A stretch of 40,989 nt of DNA from Gammaproteobacteria bacterium (GCA_903970465.1 CAJCIO010000113.1:1-40989), one strand, 5' to 3'; shown: positions 18,656 through 30,768, counted from the stretch's first letter. Numbers and translations: made by a program. The notes: generated by a model from the sequence alone, not told the origin.

Positions 18656-19204
18656 TTAAGGGAGCAGGCTCTTGACGTTGATCGGCTCGGCTTCATTCTG
18701 CGCGGCACCTTTCGGCTTGCCAGCGACGGCCATGCCCGCAACGCGGTAGAAGTTGTAGTCAGGGTTCTTGCCGGGGCCGGAGATCAGCAGATCTTCTTTC
18801 TCGTACACCAGGTCCTGACGTTTGAACTCGGCCATTTCGAAGTCCGGCGTCAGCTGAATCGCCGTGGTCGGGCATGCTTCCTCGCACAGGCCGCAGAAGA
18901 TGCAGCGTGAGAAGTTGATGCGGAAGAAGTCCGGGTACCAGCGACCGTCTTCGGTCTCGGCCTTTTGCAGCGAGATGCACCCTACCGGGCAGGCCACGGC
19001 GCACAGGTTGCAGGCCACGCAGCGTTCTTCGCCGTCGGGGTCGCGGGTGAGGACGATGCGGCCACGGTAGCGCGGCGGCAGGTACACGGCTTCTTCGGGG
19101 TATTGCAGGGTGTCACGTTTGCGGAACCCGTGACCGAACACCATCACCAGGCTGCGTAGCTGGGTTCCGGTGCCCTTAACGATGTCGCCAATATATTTGA
19201 ACAT
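18656..19204 (-). CDS. nuoI: NADH-quinone oxidoreductase subunit I (two 4Fe-4S clusters)
   Basis: This 182-residue ferredoxin-like subunit carries clusters N6a and N6b in the connecting module. The two motifs are [15 protein letters not shown] and [15 protein letters not shown], each giving three cysteines to one cluster and the fourth to the other. The N-terminus is amphipathic and lies on the membrane. It passes electrons from NuoG toward N2 in NuoB. It starts 11 bases after nuoH. The length equals that of E. coli NuoI (180) within two residues. Confidence 0.97.
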   Translation of the reverse strand: MFKYIGDIVKGTGTQLRSLVMVFGHGFRKRDTLQYPEEAVYLPPRYRGRIVLTRDPDGEERCVACNLCAVACPVGCISLQKAETEDGRWYPDFFRINFSRCIFCGLCEEACPTTAIQLTPDFEMAEFKRQDLVYEKEDLLISGPGKNPDYNFYRVAGMAVAGKPKGAAQNEAEPINVKSLLP

Positions 19205-19215
19205 GGGTCAAATCC

Positions 19216-20223
19216 TCACTGGGCCGCAACAGCTGGCGTGTTGAGCAACACGAGCGCAGCGGTCACCAGCAAATTGATCAGGGTCAGCGGCAGGCAGAAT
19301 TTCCAGCTGAAATCCATCACTTGGTCATAGCGCGGGCGCGGAATCGAGGCACGCAGCAGCACGAACAGCATGATGAAGAAGCAGGTCTTGAGCGCGAACC
19401 ACACGAACGGTATCTGCGGCAGGATGTTGAACGGGCCGTGGTAGCCACCGAAGAACAAGGTCACCAGCAAGGCAGAGATCAGGATGATGCCGATGTATTC
19501 ACCGACAAAGAACATCCCCCACTTCATGCCGGCGTATTCGATGTGATACCCGTCGGCCAGTTCCTGTTCCGCTTCCGGCTGGTCGAAGGGGTGACGGTGA
19601 GTCACGGCCACGCCAGCGATGAAGAAGGTACAGAAGCCGAAGAACTGCGGAATGATGAACCACAGGTGCTGGGACTGGTATTCGACGATGTCGCGAATGT
19701 TGAACGAGCCCGCCTGGATCACGATGCCCATCAGCGACAGGCCCATGAACACTTCGTACGACACGGTTTGTGCCGAGGCCCGCAAGCTGCCGAGCAAGGC
19801 GAACTTGTTGTTCGACGACCAGCCGGCGAACAGCACTGCGTAGACAGACAGGCCGGCCATGGCGAAGAAGAACAGCAGGCCGATGTTCAGGTCCGCCACA
19901 CCCCAGGTCGGGGTGATGGGGATGATCGCGAAAGCGATCAACAGGGCGCTCATGGCCACCACCGGCGCCAGGGTGAAGATCACCTTGTCGACGAAGGGCG
20001 GGTTCCAGTCTTCCTTGAAGAACATCTTCAGCATGTCGGCGGCGATCTGGAACATGCCGAACGGGCCGACCCGGTTCGGGCCGTAACGGTCTTGCCACCA
20101 GCCCAGCAAACGCCGTTCGACGAAGCTGAGCAAGGCGCCGCATACCACGACCGCGAGCATGATCACCAAGGCCTTGACGACTGCAATGATCGAATCGATC
20201 ACCTCAGGGGTAAACCAGGTCAT
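19216..20223 (-). CDS. nuoH: NADH-quinone oxidoreductase subunit H
   Basis: This 335-residue membrane subunit has about eight helices and forms the quinone chamber and the start of the proton path. Conserved motifs are [21 protein letters not shown] on the first cytoplasmic loop, NPPFVDK, and [23 protein letters not shown] acidic loop residues around the quinone cavity. The C-terminal [11 protein letters not shown] motif is present. Its ATG overlaps the nuoG stop by four bases. Confidence 0.97.
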   Translation of the reverse strand: MTWFTPEVIDSIIAVVKALVIMLAVVVCGALLSFVERRLLGWWQDRYGPNRVGPFGMFQIAADMLKMFFKEDWNPPFVDKVIFTLAPVVAMSALLIAFAIIPITPTWGVADLNIGLLFFFAMAGLSVYAVLFAGWSSNNKFALLGSLRASAQTVSYEVFMGLSLMGIVIQAGSFNIRDIVEYQSQHLWFIIPQFFGFCTFFIAGVAVTHRHPFDQPEAEQELADGYHIEYAGMKWGMFFVGEYIGIILISALLVTLFFGGYHGPFNILPQIPFVWFALKTCFFIMLFVLLRASIPRPRYDQVMDFSWKFCLPLTLINLLVTAALVLLNTPAVAAQ

Positions 20224-22937
20224 TGTGCTGCCTCCTGCAGGCCTTCGACGCTGAACCCGGCGAACGCCGGCGGAATTCCGGCCAGGCCGGACGGCAGGCC
20301 GATCAGCCCGGCGCCCAGCTCTTCATCGATGCGCAGCGGCAGGCGCAGGGCCTGGCCATTGACGCTAAGACTCAGCAGCGCACCGTCGTTGACACCTAGA
20401 CGATCGGCTTCCGATTTGGCCAGGGCCACGTAGGCAGCGGGAATGCGCTCTTGCACGGGAATGGCGCGCGACGAGGTTTCTTCACTGCCGAACAGGTGAT
20501 ACAGCGGTACTGCCTGCCAGGTGCCACGGGGCGGCGAGAAGGCGGCCGGTATGGCGCTGAACCAGGCCAGCTTGTCACCTTGCGGTTCGATCAGGCGCTT
20601 GCCCGGGTCACCGGCACGGATGCTGCCGCCGACTTCGTCCTGGAACTTGTTCCACGCTTGAGGCGAGTTCCAGCCCGGCGACCAGGCGAACGGCACTTGC
20701 TGGCGCGGTTCGGCCGAGCCCGAGTAGCCTTCCATCGAGAAGGAAAACGCGGTGTCGATGTCTTGCGAAGTCCGCGGTTCGTGCACGCTGATGTTGGCGC
20801 GCATGGCCGTGCGGCCGCTGTAGCGCAGCGGTTCGCGGGCCAGTTTCAGGCCCTTGATGCGGAACGAGGCCGACGGCGCGGCATCGAGGATGCCGTGCAG
20901 CTGCGGCGCGACGTTGGCCACGGCCGCGGTGACGTGATCGAGCTGGGTCCAGTCCACCGGACGGTCGAGCAGGGTGGCGCGCAGGGCGTGCAACCAGCGC
21001 CAGCCTTCGTGGACCAGGTTGCTGGCGTCCAGATAGGCCGGGTCGAAAACCTGGAAGAAGCGCTGGGCGCGGCCTTCCTGGCTGACCAGCGTGCCGTCGC
21101 CTTCAGCGAAGCTGGCGGCCGGCAGTAGCAGGTGTGCGCGTTCGCTGGTAGCGGTGCGCTGGTGGTCGGCGACGATCAGTACCTTGGCGGCGTCCAGCGC
21201 GGCGTTGACCTTGGCGGCATCGACACGGGTGTACAGATCATTTTCCAGCACCACCAGTGCATCGGCGGCGCCACTGGTGACCGCGGCAAGCGCGGCATCC
21301 AGGGATTCACCACCGAGCATGGCCAGGCCCAGGCTATTGGCCTCGGGCACGATCAGGCTCAGCGAGCCAGCTTTTTCGCGAGCGTGCAGGGCCTTGGCTA
21401 TGTTGGCGGCGGCTTCGATCAGCGCATTGCTGCCCAGCGAAGTACCGGAGACGATCAACGGACGCTTGGCGTTGACCAGCGCTTCGGCGATGCGGGTTGC
21501 CAGCTCCAGTGCTTCCGGCTCCAGGCCCGCGACAGCCGGGGCGCTGGCGTCGATGGCATGGGCGACGGCAAAGCCCAGACGCGCGAGGTCGTCGGGGGCG
21601 GCGTGGGCGCATTCTTCGGCCACGTCATCGAGCTTGGTGGCGGTCAGGCTGGCGATGAACAGCGGGTACATTTCGTGCTGGCCGATGTTCTTGACGGCCG
21701 CGTCGAGCCATGGCTGTACGCGCATGGCACCGGCCATGGCTTCAGCCTTGCCCTTGACCGACTGACGCAGGCTCAGCGCCAGGCGCGCGGCGGTCTGGGT
21801 CAGGTCTTCGCCGAGGACGAACACCGCGTCGTGGTCTTCTACTTCGCGCAGGTTGGGGATCGGCAGTGGGCTCTCGTTGAGTACCTTGAGCACCAGGCGC
21901 ACGCGTTCCAGTTCACCGGCTTCCATACCACTGTAAAAGTGCTCGGCACCGACCAGTTCGCGCAGCGCGTAGTTGCTTTCGAGGCTGGCGCGGGGTGAGC
22001 CGATACCGACAATATTGCGACCGCGCAGCAGATCGGCGGCCTTGTCCAGAGCACCGTCGAGGCTCAGCTTTGCCTGGGTCTCGACCAGCAGTGGCTGGCG
22101 CGGACGGTCCTTGGCGTTGACGTAGCCATAGCCGAAGCGGCCACGGTCGCACAGGAAGTACTGATTGACCGAGCCGTTGTAGCGGTTTTCGATACGGCGC
22201 AGTTCACCATAGCGCTCGCCGGGGCTGATGTTGCAGCCGCTCGAGCAGCCGTGGCAGATGCTAGGAGCAAACTGCATGTCCCACTTGCGGTTGTAGCGCT
22301 CGGAGTGCGTCTTGTCGGTGAACACACCGGTCGGGCAGACCTCGGTGAGGTTGCCGGAGAACTCGCTCTCCAGGGTGCCGTCTTCGACGCGGCCGAAATA
22401 GACGTTATCGTGGGCGCCGAATACACCCAGGTCGGTACCGCCGGCGTAGTCTTTATAAAAGCGCACGCAACGGTAGCAAGCGATGCAGCGATTCATCTCG
22501 TGGGCGATGAATGGGCCGAGCTCCTGGTTCTGGTGGGTGCGCTTGGTGAAGCGATACCGGCGCTCGTTGTGGCCAGTCATTACCGTCATGTCCTGGAGAT
22601 GGCAATGGCCACCTTCCTCACACACCGGGCAGTCGTGCGGGTGGTTGGTCATCAGCCATTCGACGACGCTGGCGCGGAACACTTTCGCCTCTTCGTCTTC
22701 GATCGAGATCCAGGTGTTGTCGGTGGCAGGGGTCATGCACGACATGACCAGCCGACCGCGCGTGTCGTTCTCGTCGGTGAACTGCTTGACCGCACACTGG
22801 CGGCAGGCGCCGACGCTTCCCAGCGCCGGGTGCCAGCAGAAATAGGGGATATCGAGCCCGAGGGACAGACAAGCCTGTAGCAGGTTGTCTGCACCATCGA
22901 CCTCAAGGTCTTTGCCGTCTACGTGGATAGTGGCCAT
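20220..22937 (-). CDS. nuoG: NADH-quinone oxidoreductase subunit G
   Basis: This 905-residue subunit of the NADH-input module starts with a 2Fe-2S ferredoxin domain (cysteines in [15 protein letters not shown] and MSCM; cluster N1b). A 4Fe-4S site with one histidine follows ([10 protein letters not shown] and the preceding H; N5), then [10 protein letters not shown] (N4). The extra cluster N7 is encoded by CHGCSSGC plus the cysteine in LCDRGR, as in E. coli. The rest is a molybdopterin-oxidoreductase-like fold that no longer binds a cofactor. The ATG at 22935-22937 begins the expected MATIHVDG. It is separated from nuoF by 132 bases containing a perfect hairpin. Confidence 0.97.
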   Translation of the reverse strand: MATIHVDGKDLEVDGADNLLQACLSLGLDIPYFCWHPALGSVGACRQCAVKQFTDENDTRGRLVMSCMTPATDNTWISIEDEEAKVFRASVVEWLMTNHPHDCPVCEEGGHCHLQDMTVMTGHNERRYRFTKRTHQNQELGPFIAHEMNRCIACYRCVRFYKDYAGGTDLGVFGAHDNVYFGRVEDGTLESEFSGNLTEVCPTGVFTDKTHSERYNRKWDMQFAPSICHGCSSGCNISPGERYGELRRIENRYNGSVNQYFLCDRGRFGYGYVNAKDRPRQPLLVETQAKLSLDGALDKAADLLRGRNIVGIGSPRASLESNYALRELVGAEHFYSGMEAGELERVRLVLKVLNESPLPIPNLREVEDHDAVFVLGEDLTQTAARLALSLRQSVKGKAEAMAGAMRVQPWLDAAVKNIGQHEMYPLFIASLTATKLDDVAEECAHAAPDDLARLGFAVAHAIDASAPAVAGLEPEALELATRIAEALVNAKRPLIVSGTSLGSNALIEAAANIAKALHAREKAGSLSLIVPEANSLGLAMLGGESLDAALAAVTSGAADALVVLENDLYTRVDAAKVNAALDAAKVLIVADHQRTATSERAHLLLPAASFAEGDGTLVSQEGRAQRFFQVFDPAYLDASNLVHEGWRWLHALRATLLDRPVDWTQLDHVTAAVANVAPQLHGILDAAPSASFRIKGLKLAREPLRYSGRTAMRANISVHEPRTSQDIDTAFSFSMEGYSGSAEPRQQVPFAWSPGWNSPQAWNKFQDEVGGSIRAGDPGKRLIEPQGDKLAWFSAIPAAFSPPRGTWQAVPLYHLFGSEETSSRAIPVQERIPAAYVALAKSEADRLGVNDGALLSLSVNGQALRLPLRIDEELGAGLIGLPSGLAGIPPAFAGFSVEGLQEAAQ

Positions 22938-23037
22938 GGTTCAAGTTCTTCGTTGGCCCGTTGTCAGCGGGCGTGGCTAATGGAAATCTTGTTATCTGCC
23001 CGGCGCAGCCCTCAGGGGCGCGTCAACGGACAGTCAG

Positions 23038-23057
23038 CCGACGGCCTGAGCCGTCGG
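23038..23057. other. Perfect hairpin in the nuoF-nuoG gap
   Basis: CCGACGGC and GCCGTCGG form an 8-bp perfect stem around CTGA, 13 bases after the nuoF stop. A second, weaker GC-rich dyad (CCCTCAGGG) lies just beyond at about 23009-23018. There is no U-tract. This is the longest gap inside the nuo operon, so the structure may stabilise or partially attenuate the mRNA. Confidence 0.6.
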
Positions 23058-23069
23058 GGTCACGGTGTA

Positions 23070-24428
23070 TTACGCGCCTGCCATGGTGGCGGTGGCCACT
23101 TGGGTCAGGCTGCCGGGCGTGCTGGCCTTGATGCCTGCTTCGAACTCCGGACGGAAATACTTGATCGCGCTGCCCAACGGCTCGATTGCACCTGGGGCAT
23201 GGGCACAGAAGGTCTTGCCCGGACCGAGGAAACCGACCAGCCCCAGCAGGGTTTCGATGTCCCCCGGCTGGCCGTTGCCGGTCTCGATGGCGCGCAGCAG
23301 CTTGACGCTCCACGGCAGGCCGTCGCGGCAAGGGGTGCAGAAACCACACGACTCGCGGGAGAAGAACTCTTCCATGTTGCGCAGCAGGGAGACCATGTTG
23401 ACGCTGTCGTCCACCGCCATGGCCAGGCCGGTCCCCATCCGGGTGCCGACCTTGGCGATGCCGCCGGCATACATTTGCGCGTCGAGGTGCTCGGGCAACA
23501 GGAAGCCGGTACCGGCACCGCCTGGCTGCCAGCACTTGAGCTTGAAGCCATCGCGCATACCGCCTGCGTAGTCTTCGAACAGCTCGCGGGCGGTCACGCC
23601 GAACGGCAGCTCCCACAGGCCTGGGTTCTTGACCTTGCCGGAGAAGCCCATGAGCTTGGTGCCGTGGTCTTCGCTGCCTTCTTTGGCCAGCGACTTGTAC
23701 CAGTCGTTGCCGTTGCCGACGATGGCCGGCACGTTGCACAGGGTCTCGACGTTGTTGACGCAGGTCGGCTTGCCCCACACGCCAACGGCAGCGGGGAAGG
23801 GCGGCTTGGAGCGCGGGTTGGCGCGGCGGCCTTCGAGGGAGTTGATCAGGGCGGTTTCTTCACCGCAGATATAGCGCCCGGCGCCGGTGTGCACGAACAG
23901 CTCGAAGTCGAAACCGGTGCCGAGGATGTTCTTGCCCAGCAGGCCGGCGGCTTTGGCTTCCTGCACGGCACGGTTGAGGTGCTTGGCGGCGGTGACGTAC
24001 TCGCCGCGCAGGAAGATGTAGCCGCGGTAGGATTTCAACGCGCGGGCGCTGATCAGCATGCCTTCGATCAGCAGATGGGGCTGTTGCTCCATCAGCATGC
24101 GGTCTTTCCAGGTGTTGGGCTCCATTTCATCCGCGTTGCACAGCAGGTAGCGGATATTCATGGATTCGTCTTTGGGCATCAGGCCCCATTTGACGCCCGT
24201 CGGAAAGCCGGCACCGCCGCGGCCCTTGAGGCCGGAGTCCTTGACCGCCTGGACGATGTCGTCGGCAGCCATGTCGGCGAAGGCCTTGCGCGCAGCCGAG
24301 TAGCCGTTCTTGCTGACATACTCGTCGTACCAGACAGGCTCGCCGTCATCGCGCAGGCGCCAGGTCAACGGGTGAGTTTCGGCACTGCGGGCGATGCGGT
24401 TGGCAGGCCCGAAGGAGGTAAGGGTCAT
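23070..24428 (-). CDS. nuoF: NADH-quinone oxidoreductase subunit F (NADH/FMN site)
   Basis: This 452-residue subunit oxidises NADH with FMN and holds 4Fe-4S cluster N3. The glycine-rich nucleotide loop [10 protein letters not shown] (about 69-78) and the second glycine loop [13 protein letters not shown] are visible. The cluster ligands are in [11 protein letters not shown], with a further cysteine in the FCAHAPGA segment. It forms the tip of the peripheral arm with NuoE. Its ATG overlaps the nuoE stop (ATGA). Confidence 0.97.
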   Translation of the reverse strand: MTLTSFGPANRIARSAETHPLTWRLRDDGEPVWYDEYVSKNGYSAARKAFADMAADDIVQAVKDSGLKGRGGAGFPTGVKWGLMPKDESMNIRYLLCNADEMEPNTWKDRMLMEQQPHLLIEGMLISARALKSYRGYIFLRGEYVTAAKHLNRAVQEAKAAGLLGKNILGTGFDFELFVHTGAGRYICGEETALINSLEGRRANPRSKPPFPAAVGVWGKPTCVNNVETLCNVPAIVGNGNDWYKSLAKEGSEDHGTKLMGFSGKVKNPGLWELPFGVTARELFEDYAGGMRDGFKLKCWQPGGAGTGFLLPEHLDAQMYAGGIAKVGTRMGTGLAMAVDDSVNMVSLLRNMEEFFSRESCGFCTPCRDGLPWSVKLLRAIETGNGQPGDIETLLGLVGFLGPGKTFCAHAPGAIEPLGSAIKYFRPEFEAGIKASTPGSLTQVATATMAGA

Positions 24429-24922
24429 ACGTAGCCCTCCAGCAGTTGGGTCACGCCAGCAGGCTGCACGTCACCGAATGTGTCGTCGTCGATCATCAAC
24501 GCCGGCGCCTTGTCGCAGTTGCCCAGGCAGCACACGGGCAGCAGGGTGAAGCGCCCGTCTGCGGTGGTCTGGCCGAGGCCGATGCCGAGTTCGCTCTGGA
24601 TCTTGCTGACCACCGACTCGTGGCCGCCGATGAAGCAGACCATGCTGTCACATACACGAATGATGTGACGGCCGACCGGCTGGCGGAAGATCTGGCTATA
24701 GAAGGTGGCCACACCTTCGACGTCGCTGGCCGGAATGCCGAGGATCTCGCCGATGGCATAGAGAGCGCCGTCGGGTACCCAGCCACGTTCCTTCTGGACG
24801 ATCTTGAGGGCCTCGATGGACGCCGCGCGCGGGTCCTCATAGTGATGGAGTTCGTGCTCGATGGCCGAACGCTCGGTTTCGCTGAGGGCGAAACGGTCAG
24901 TCTGAATAAGCGTGCTGTTCAT
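24425..24922 (-). CDS. nuoE: NADH-quinone oxidoreductase subunit E (2Fe-2S)
   Basis: This 165-residue thioredoxin-fold subunit binds cluster N1a. The four ligands are in CDSMVC and CCLGNC (the first cysteine of CCLGNC is extra or a ligand by family alignment). An N-terminal helical bundle precedes them. It docks on NuoF. It starts two bases after the nuoCD stop and shares a four-base overlap with nuoF, so nuoCD, nuoE and nuoF are very likely translated in step. Confidence 0.96.
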   Translation of the reverse strand: MNSTLIQTDRFALSETERSAIEHELHHYEDPRAASIEALKIVQKERGWVPDGALYAIGEILGIPASDVEGVATFYSQIFRQPVGRHIIRVCDSMVCFIGGHESVVSKIQSELGIGLGQTTADGRFTLLPVCCLGNCDKAPALMIDDDTFGDVQPAGVTQLLEGYV

Positions 24923-24924
24923 GC

Positions 24925-26727
<1,803 letters not shown>

Positions 26728-26790
26728 TCAACTGCAGAATGAAGCCAGGAATCCTGGTGTGCTTGGTCACACGATCAGAACGCCGCGGGA

Positions 26791-27465
26791 TCAGACTTCG
26801 TCGGGGCTGCGCAGGTTGGTCACGGCAATTCGCTGTTCGCGACGTTGTTCCTTTTGCGACGGCATCTCGGCGCGATACACGCCTTGATCACCGACCACCC
26901 AGGACAACGGGCGGCGCTCCTGGCCAATGGATTCCTGCAGCAGCATCAAGCCTTGCAGGAATGCCTCGGGACGAGGAGGGCAGCCAGGCACGTAGACGTC
27001 GACGGGGAGGAACTTGTCCACACCCTGAACGACCGAGTAGATGTCATACATGCCGCCGGAGTTGGCGCACGAGCCCATGGAAATCACCCACTTGGGTTCG
27101 AGCATCTGCTCATAGAGACGCTGAATGATCGGCGCCATCTTGATGAAGCAGGTGCCCGCGATGACCATGAAGTCGGCCTGGCGAGGTGACGCCCGGATGA
27201 CTTCGGCGCCAAAACGCGCGATGTCGTGGGGTGCCGTGAACGCCGTGGTCATTTCCACGTAGCAGCACGACAGACCGAAGTTGTACGGCCACAGGGAGTT
27301 CTTGCGCCCCCAGTTCACCGCACCGTTCAGCACGTCTTCGAGTTTGCCCATGTAGATGTTCTTGTGAACTTGATCTTCAAGGGGGTCGGCTACGGTTTCC
27401 CGTTCGCCAATCGGATACTCCTGGTTAGGTGCATCCGGGTCGATCCTGGTGAGATTGTATTGCAT
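26791..27465 (-). CDS. nuoB: NADH-quinone oxidoreductase subunit B (cluster N2)
   Basis: This 224-residue subunit carries the terminal 4Fe-4S cluster N2 that reduces ubiquinone. The characteristic tandem cysteines are in SCCYVEMT, and the other two ligands are in GSCANSGG and [18 protein letters not shown] lies between them. It sits at the junction between the peripheral and membrane arms. It starts nine bases after nuoA. The N-terminal tail of about 35 residues before the core is similar to E. coli NuoB. Confidence 0.97.
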   Translation of the reverse strand: MQYNLTRIDPDAPNQEYPIGERETVADPLEDQVHKNIYMGKLEDVLNGAVNWGRKNSLWPYNFGLSCCYVEMTTAFTAPHDIARFGAEVIRASPRQADFMVIAGTCFIKMAPIIQRLYEQMLEPKWVISMGSCANSGGMYDIYSVVQGVDKFLPVDVYVPGCPPRPEAFLQGLMLLQESIGQERRPLSWVVGDQGVYRAEMPSQKEQRREQRIAVTNLRSPDEV

Positions 27466-27474
27466 GCCAAAGCC

Positions 27475-27888
27475 TCATTGTTTCAGCTTCGCTTGCCGCT
27501 TGAGACGAGCTTCCGGCGCCCAGTCAAGGGCCCCCACTCGAAAGAGGTAGACAAGACCTGCCAACAGAATTGCTATGAAAATGAAAGCTTCGGCGAATCC
27601 GGTCCAGCCGCTTTCGCGGACGGACACAGACCAGGCAAACAGGAAGAGGGCTTCGATATCGAAAATCACGAACAGCATCGCGACCAGATAGAATTTTGCC
27701 GAGAGGCGCAGGCGCGCGCTGCCGGTAGGGAGCATGCCGGATTCGAACGGTTCGTTCTTGCTGCGGCCCCAGGCTTTACCGCCCAGCAGGCTCGACAGCC
27801 CGAGCATGAAGGCACACAGGCCGGCGACGCCCAGAAGGAAAATGGCAAAGCCCCAGTTGTGGGCGATGAGTCCTGTCGAATCGGGCAT
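27475..27888 (-). CDS. nuoA: NADH-quinone oxidoreductase subunit A
   Basis: This 137-residue subunit has three transmembrane helices. The long conserved loop carries KNEPFESGM, with the glutamate and the cysteine-position region near the quinone site, and the second helix contains the acidic [11 protein letters not shown] motif. It is the first gene of the operon. The ATG at 27886-27888 has AAGGAT seven bases upstream on the minus strand. Transcription probably starts about 80 bases before it, from the promoter at 27976-28004. Confidence 0.96.
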   Translation of the reverse strand: MPDSTGLIAHNWGFAIFLLGVAGLCAFMLGLSSLLGGKAWGRSKNEPFESGMLPTGSARLRLSAKFYLVAMLFVIFDIEALFLFAWSVSVRESGWTGFAEAFIFIAILLAGLVYLFRVGALDWAPEARLKRQAKLKQ

Positions 27889-27975
27889 GCTCTGGATCCT
27901 TAACAGGGGCGGCAGACCCCTGTGCTTGAATGTGGTGTCGCAGTGACGATATGTCGCACTTCTGCTATCGCGCTG

Positions 27976-28004
27976 ATTTTATGGGTAAACCGGGTGCAAG
28001 TAAA
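27976..28004 (-). promoter_or_regulatory. Candidate sigma-70 promoter of the nuo operon
   Basis: On the minus strand TTTACT (28004-27999), a 17-base spacer, then TAAAAT (27981-27976). The -10 matches five of six bases and the -35 four of six, with optimal spacing. It would give a leader of about 80 bases before nuoA. Confidence 0.6.
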
Positions 28005-28135
28005 TTTAGTATGGCAAATTAATTCGTAGCATTACGCACATAGGTATCTTCAATCGCTCTGAAAGCGTTGGATACAGGGGATTGTAGAAGGTTTTGTTAA
28101 ATGTGTTTTTCATTTGCTGCAACGAGTTAGTTGTT

Positions 28136-28154
28136 TCTAATGATAATTAATAGC
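28136..28154. promoter_or_regulatory. Fur-box-like sequence
   Basis: TCTAATGATAATTAATAGC matches the 19-base Fur consensus (GATAATGATAATCATTATC) at 14 positions, including an unbroken run of ten. No gene start lies close downstream on either strand, so its target is unclear. Confidence 0.35.
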
Positions 28155-28261
28155 ATTTGGCTTTGTGCGAGGAGGGTAACTTTAAGTAACAGCCGAGGGC
28201 TTTTTAACCCACTGAAGAGAGTGGGGTATTGCGGTAGGTCAATCGAAGTCGGTGGTGCTGC

Positions 28262-28290
28262 AAAAAAAAACCGCCCTGCGTGGGGGCGGC
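28262..28290 (-). terminator. Intrinsic terminator of aceA
   Basis: Read on the minus strand, CCGCCC, a seven-base loop, GGGCGG, then nine T. It begins about 23 bases after the aceA stop. Confidence 0.92.
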
Positions 28291-28312
28291 TTTCTCTGTT
28301 GCTCGGTAGTCC

Positions 28313-29638
28313 TTAGTGAAACTGTTCTTCTTCGGTGGAACCGGTCAGCGCCGTCACCGACGATGCTCCGCCCTGGATCACAGTGGTCATGTCATCGAAG
28401 TAACCCGTTCCCACTTCCTGCTGGTGGGCCACGAAGGTGTAGCCCTTGGCGGCGTCAGCGAACTCTTGCTCCTGCAGCTTCACATAGGCGGTCATGTCGT
28501 TGCGGGCATAGTCGTGGGCCAGGTTGAACATGCTGTGCCACATGTTGTGGATGCCCGCCAGGGTGATGAATTGATGCTTGTAGCCCATGGCCGACAGCTC
28601 GCGCTGGAACTTGGCGATGGTGGCGTCATCGAGGTTCTTCTTCCAGTTGAACGACGGCGAGCAGTTGTACGACAGCAACTGATCCGGGTATTCCTTCTTG
28701 ATCGCTTCGGCGAAGCGGCGGGCTTCGGCCAGGTCCGGCTTCGCAGTCTCGCACCAGATCAGGTCGGCGTAGGGCGCGTAGGCCAGGCCGCGAGCAATGG
28801 CCTGATCGAGGCCGGCGCGAACCTTGTAGAACCCTTCGGGCGTGCGTTGCCCGGTCACGAACGGTTGGTCGTAAGGGTCGCAGTCGGAGGTCAGCAGGTC
28901 GGCGGCGTTGGCGTCGGTGCGCGCGAGGATGATGGTCGGCACCCCGGCTACGTCAGCGGCCAGGCGAGCTGCAGTCAGTTTTTGCACGGCTTCCTGGGTC
29001 GGTACCAGTACCTTGCCGCCCATGTGGCCGCATTTTTTCACCGAGGCCAACTGGTCTTCGAAGTGCACACCGGCGGCGCCGGCTTCGATCATGCTCTTCA
29101 TCAGTTCGTAGGCATTGAGGACGCCACCGAATCCGGCTTCGGCATCGGCGACGATGGGGGCGAAGTAATTGATATAGCCGTCATCACCCGGATTCTTGCC
29201 GGCTTTCCATTGAATCTGGTCGGCGCGGCGGAACGAGTTGTTGATGCGTTTTACCACGGTCGGTACCGAGTCGACCGGGTACAGCGACTGGTCGGGGTAC
29301 ATGGACTCAGCCGAGTTGTTGTCCGCCGCGACCTGCCAGCCCGACAGGTAGATGGCCTGGATACCTGCCTTGACTTGCTGTACCGCCTGGCCGCCGGTAA
29401 GGGCACCCATGCAGTTGACGAAATCCTTGTCAGGTCGGAAGGACGGCTTGGCGCCCTGGGTCACTAGGTTCCACAGTTTGTCGGCGCCAAGGCGAGCCAG
29501 AGTGTGCTCCGGCTGGATGGAGCCGCGCAGGCGGACGACGTCAGCAGCGCTGTAGGTGCGGGTCACGCCTTTCCAGCGTGGGTTTTGCGCCCAGTCTTTC
29601 TCGATAGCCGCTATTTGTTGTTCGCGTGTCTGTGCCAT
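28313..29638 (-). CDS. aceA: Isocitrate lyase
   Basis: This 441-residue enzyme cleaves isocitrate to glyoxylate and succinate, the first step of the glyoxylate shunt, in the cytoplasm. The active-site signature KKCGH has catalytic C203, and the metal-binding acidic residues of [14 protein letters not shown] [12 protein letters not shown] and HFEDQ are present. The length matches the short (E. coli-like, 434) class, not the 531-residue P. aeruginosa type. The ATG at 29636-29638 (MAQTREQQ) was chosen; the upstream in-frame ATG gives a non-conserved 21-residue extension. It is a single-gene unit with its own promoter, an operator-like dyad and a terminator. It competes for isocitrate with Idh, encoded 6.5 kb away. 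Confidence 0.97.
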   Translation of the reverse strand: MAQTREQQIAAIEKDWAQNPRWKGVTRTYSAADVVRLRGSIQPEHTLARLGADKLWNLVTQGAKPSFRPDKDFVNCMGALTGGQAVQQVKAGIQAIYLSGWQVAADNNSAESMYPDQSLYPVDSVPTVVKRINNSFRRADQIQWKAGKNPGDDGYINYFAPIVADAEAGFGGVLNAYELMKSMIEAGAAGVHFEDQLASVKKCGHMGGKVLVPTQEAVQKLTAARLAADVAGVPTIILARTDANAADLLTSDCDPYDQPFVTGQRTPEGFYKVRAGLDQAIARGLAYAPYADLIWCETAKPDLAEARRFAEAIKKEYPDQLLSYNCSPSFNWKKNLDDATIAKFQRELSAMGYKHQFITLAGIHNMWHSMFNLAHDYARNDMTAYVKLQEQEFADAAKGYTFVAHQQEVGTGYFDDMTTVIQGGASSVTALTGSTEEEQFH

Positions 29639-29789
29639 GGGGGAAACCTCGTCGCATAGGTCTGGGTGAAAAATCCGTGCTCGATGCTGTGCCTTTGCCA
29701 CCTGGCCACGTCTGGCCGCACCCGTAACGGGTGGACTGCGACGCGAAGACGGAGGCCCTTATAGGGGCCGTAACAGCGGGAGCGAGGCC

Positions 29790-29818
29790 ATCATGTCCTC
29801 GGATTTTTTGCCCGTCAA
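29790..29818 (-). promoter_or_regulatory. Candidate sigma-70 promoter of aceA
   Basis: On the minus strand TTGACG (29818-29813), a 17-base spacer, then CATGAT (29795-29790). The -35 matches five of six consensus bases and the -10 four of six. The implied leader is about 145 bases. The perfect inverted repeat at 29821-29854 ends two bases upstream of this -35. Confidence 0.65.
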
Positions 29819-29820
29819 GA

Positions 29821-29854
29821 AAAATGTAGTGATTTATTATTGGCACTACATTTT
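29821..29854. promoter_or_regulatory. Perfect inverted repeat upstream of aceA promoter (operator candidate)
   Basis: AAAATGTAGTG and CACTACATTTT form perfect 11-base arms separated by 12 bases. The core TGTAGTG...CACTACA recalls, from memory, the TGTAGT/ACTACA motif of RccR, an RpiR-family regulator of glyoxylate-shunt and pyruvate genes in P. fluorescens. The position directly abuts the aceA -35 box. Confidence 0.65.
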
Positions 29855-29926
29855 GTCTTTCAGCGACTTGTCGGTCATTTAAAGGCGCTCGGGTAGCGAC
29901 CTTTTGGCCGTGAAATGACTGCTTGG

Positions 29927-30682
29927 TCAGTCGAGGGAATCGACCTTGACGCGCAGTGTCATGTCATTTCGGCCTTGTGTGGCGTAATTGCGGGTATAGC
30001 CCTGCTGGTTAAGCTGGCTTTGCTCGTTGATGCCCCCCAGTGTGATCCATTCTCCGAGCCGACCACTGACCTGTGTGTCGGTACTCTGTATTTTCACTAC
30101 ATCTGGGCTGCGCTCGCTCATGCGATCGTTGTTGGTGCTGATGCTCAGGTGCACGATGTCCCCGGTAACACTGGCGGTCACGTAGAAACCCTGGGTGACA
30201 TTGCGGTATTGGGTCTGTGCCTGGGGGCGCCCGTAGGCATCTGGCTGAGTGGTGGTCAGCGGCACGCTCTCGCCGGTCTGGATCAGCGCCGGCACACCTT
30301 CGCTGGCCTGCACTTGCTGCACGCCACCGGTACGGTTGGCGGTGCCGTAGTTGATCACCCGGCCCTGACCTTGACCGTTGACGCTGTAGCCCGTACCGCC
30401 CGCGTTATTGCTGTCGGAGGTATCGACGCTGATCAGCAGGCGCTTGGCGGCGACATCGAGCTGGCCCAGCAGGCCGCGCAGGGCGTCAATCTTGTCGGGG
30501 GCGGCATTGACGATCAGCTGATTGCCGTAGGCGCTGACCTTGCCATCCTGACCAAGGAAGTTGCGCGCTACTGGCAGCAGTTCATCGCTGGTGCGGTTGT
30601 TGAGTTGCAGTACCTGAGTGTCGGCGATGGCCGAGGCACTGAGGGTGATGAGCAGGCAGGACAGCAAGGGACGAAGCGACAT
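29927..30682 (-). CDS. Exported short secretin-like protein
   Basis: This 251-residue protein has a signal peptide (about 1-20, cleavage after SAIA). A secretin N-type subdomain follows (about 22-90), with the typical LQLNNRTSDELLPVAR and LIVNAAPDKIDALRGLLGQLD pattern. The second half contains fragments that look like a short secretin core (GVPALIQTGESVPL and LGEWITLGGI) but is too short to form a full outer-membrane gate. It should be periplasmic or outer-membrane associated. No type II, type III or type IV pilus genes lie near it. The ATG at 30680-30682 was chosen because the signal peptide begins there; the longer in-frame extension runs through a REP element. Its function is not known to me. 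Confidence 0.8.
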   Translation of the reverse strand: MSLRPLLSCLLITLSASAIADTQVLQLNNRTSDELLPVARNFLGQDGKVSAYGNQLIVNAAPDKIDALRGLLGQLDVAAKRLLISVDTSDSNNAGGTGYSVNGQGQGRVINYGTANRTGGVQQVQASEGVPALIQTGESVPLTTTQPDAYGRPQAQTQYRNVTQGFYVTASVTGDIVHLSISTNNDRMSERSPDVVKIQSTDTQVSGRLGEWITLGGINEQSQLNQQGYTRNYATQGRNDMTLRVKVDSLD

Positions 30683-30768
30683 GTCCGATATCTCCGCGAA
30701 GGGGATATTGATTATGGCGCATTCTTGGGGAGGGGATGGGGATTGCAGTGGCTTGGAGGCTTCTTCGC

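Larger units (their letters stand above)
27889..28261. other. AT-rich intergenic region between nuoA and the aceA terminator
   Basis: This 373-base gap holds the nuo promoter (27976-28004), a Fur-box-like sequence (28136-28154), a short hairpin AGCC-GAG-GGCT followed by five T (28192-28207), and a six-base stem CCCACT/AGTGGG (28209-28226). It is clearly more AT-rich than the flanks. No convincing coding frame was seen. Confidence 0.7.

Noticed and set aside
28010..28115. 34-codon minus-strand frame starting MKNTF downstream of the Fur-box-like site
   Set aside because: No Shine-Dalgarno sequence, no recognisable features, and it overlaps the nuo promoter region.
28131..28316. Small plus-strand frame (61 residues) in the nuo-aceA gap
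   Set aside because: It runs through the aceA terminator hairpin and has no ribosome site or similarity that I recognise.
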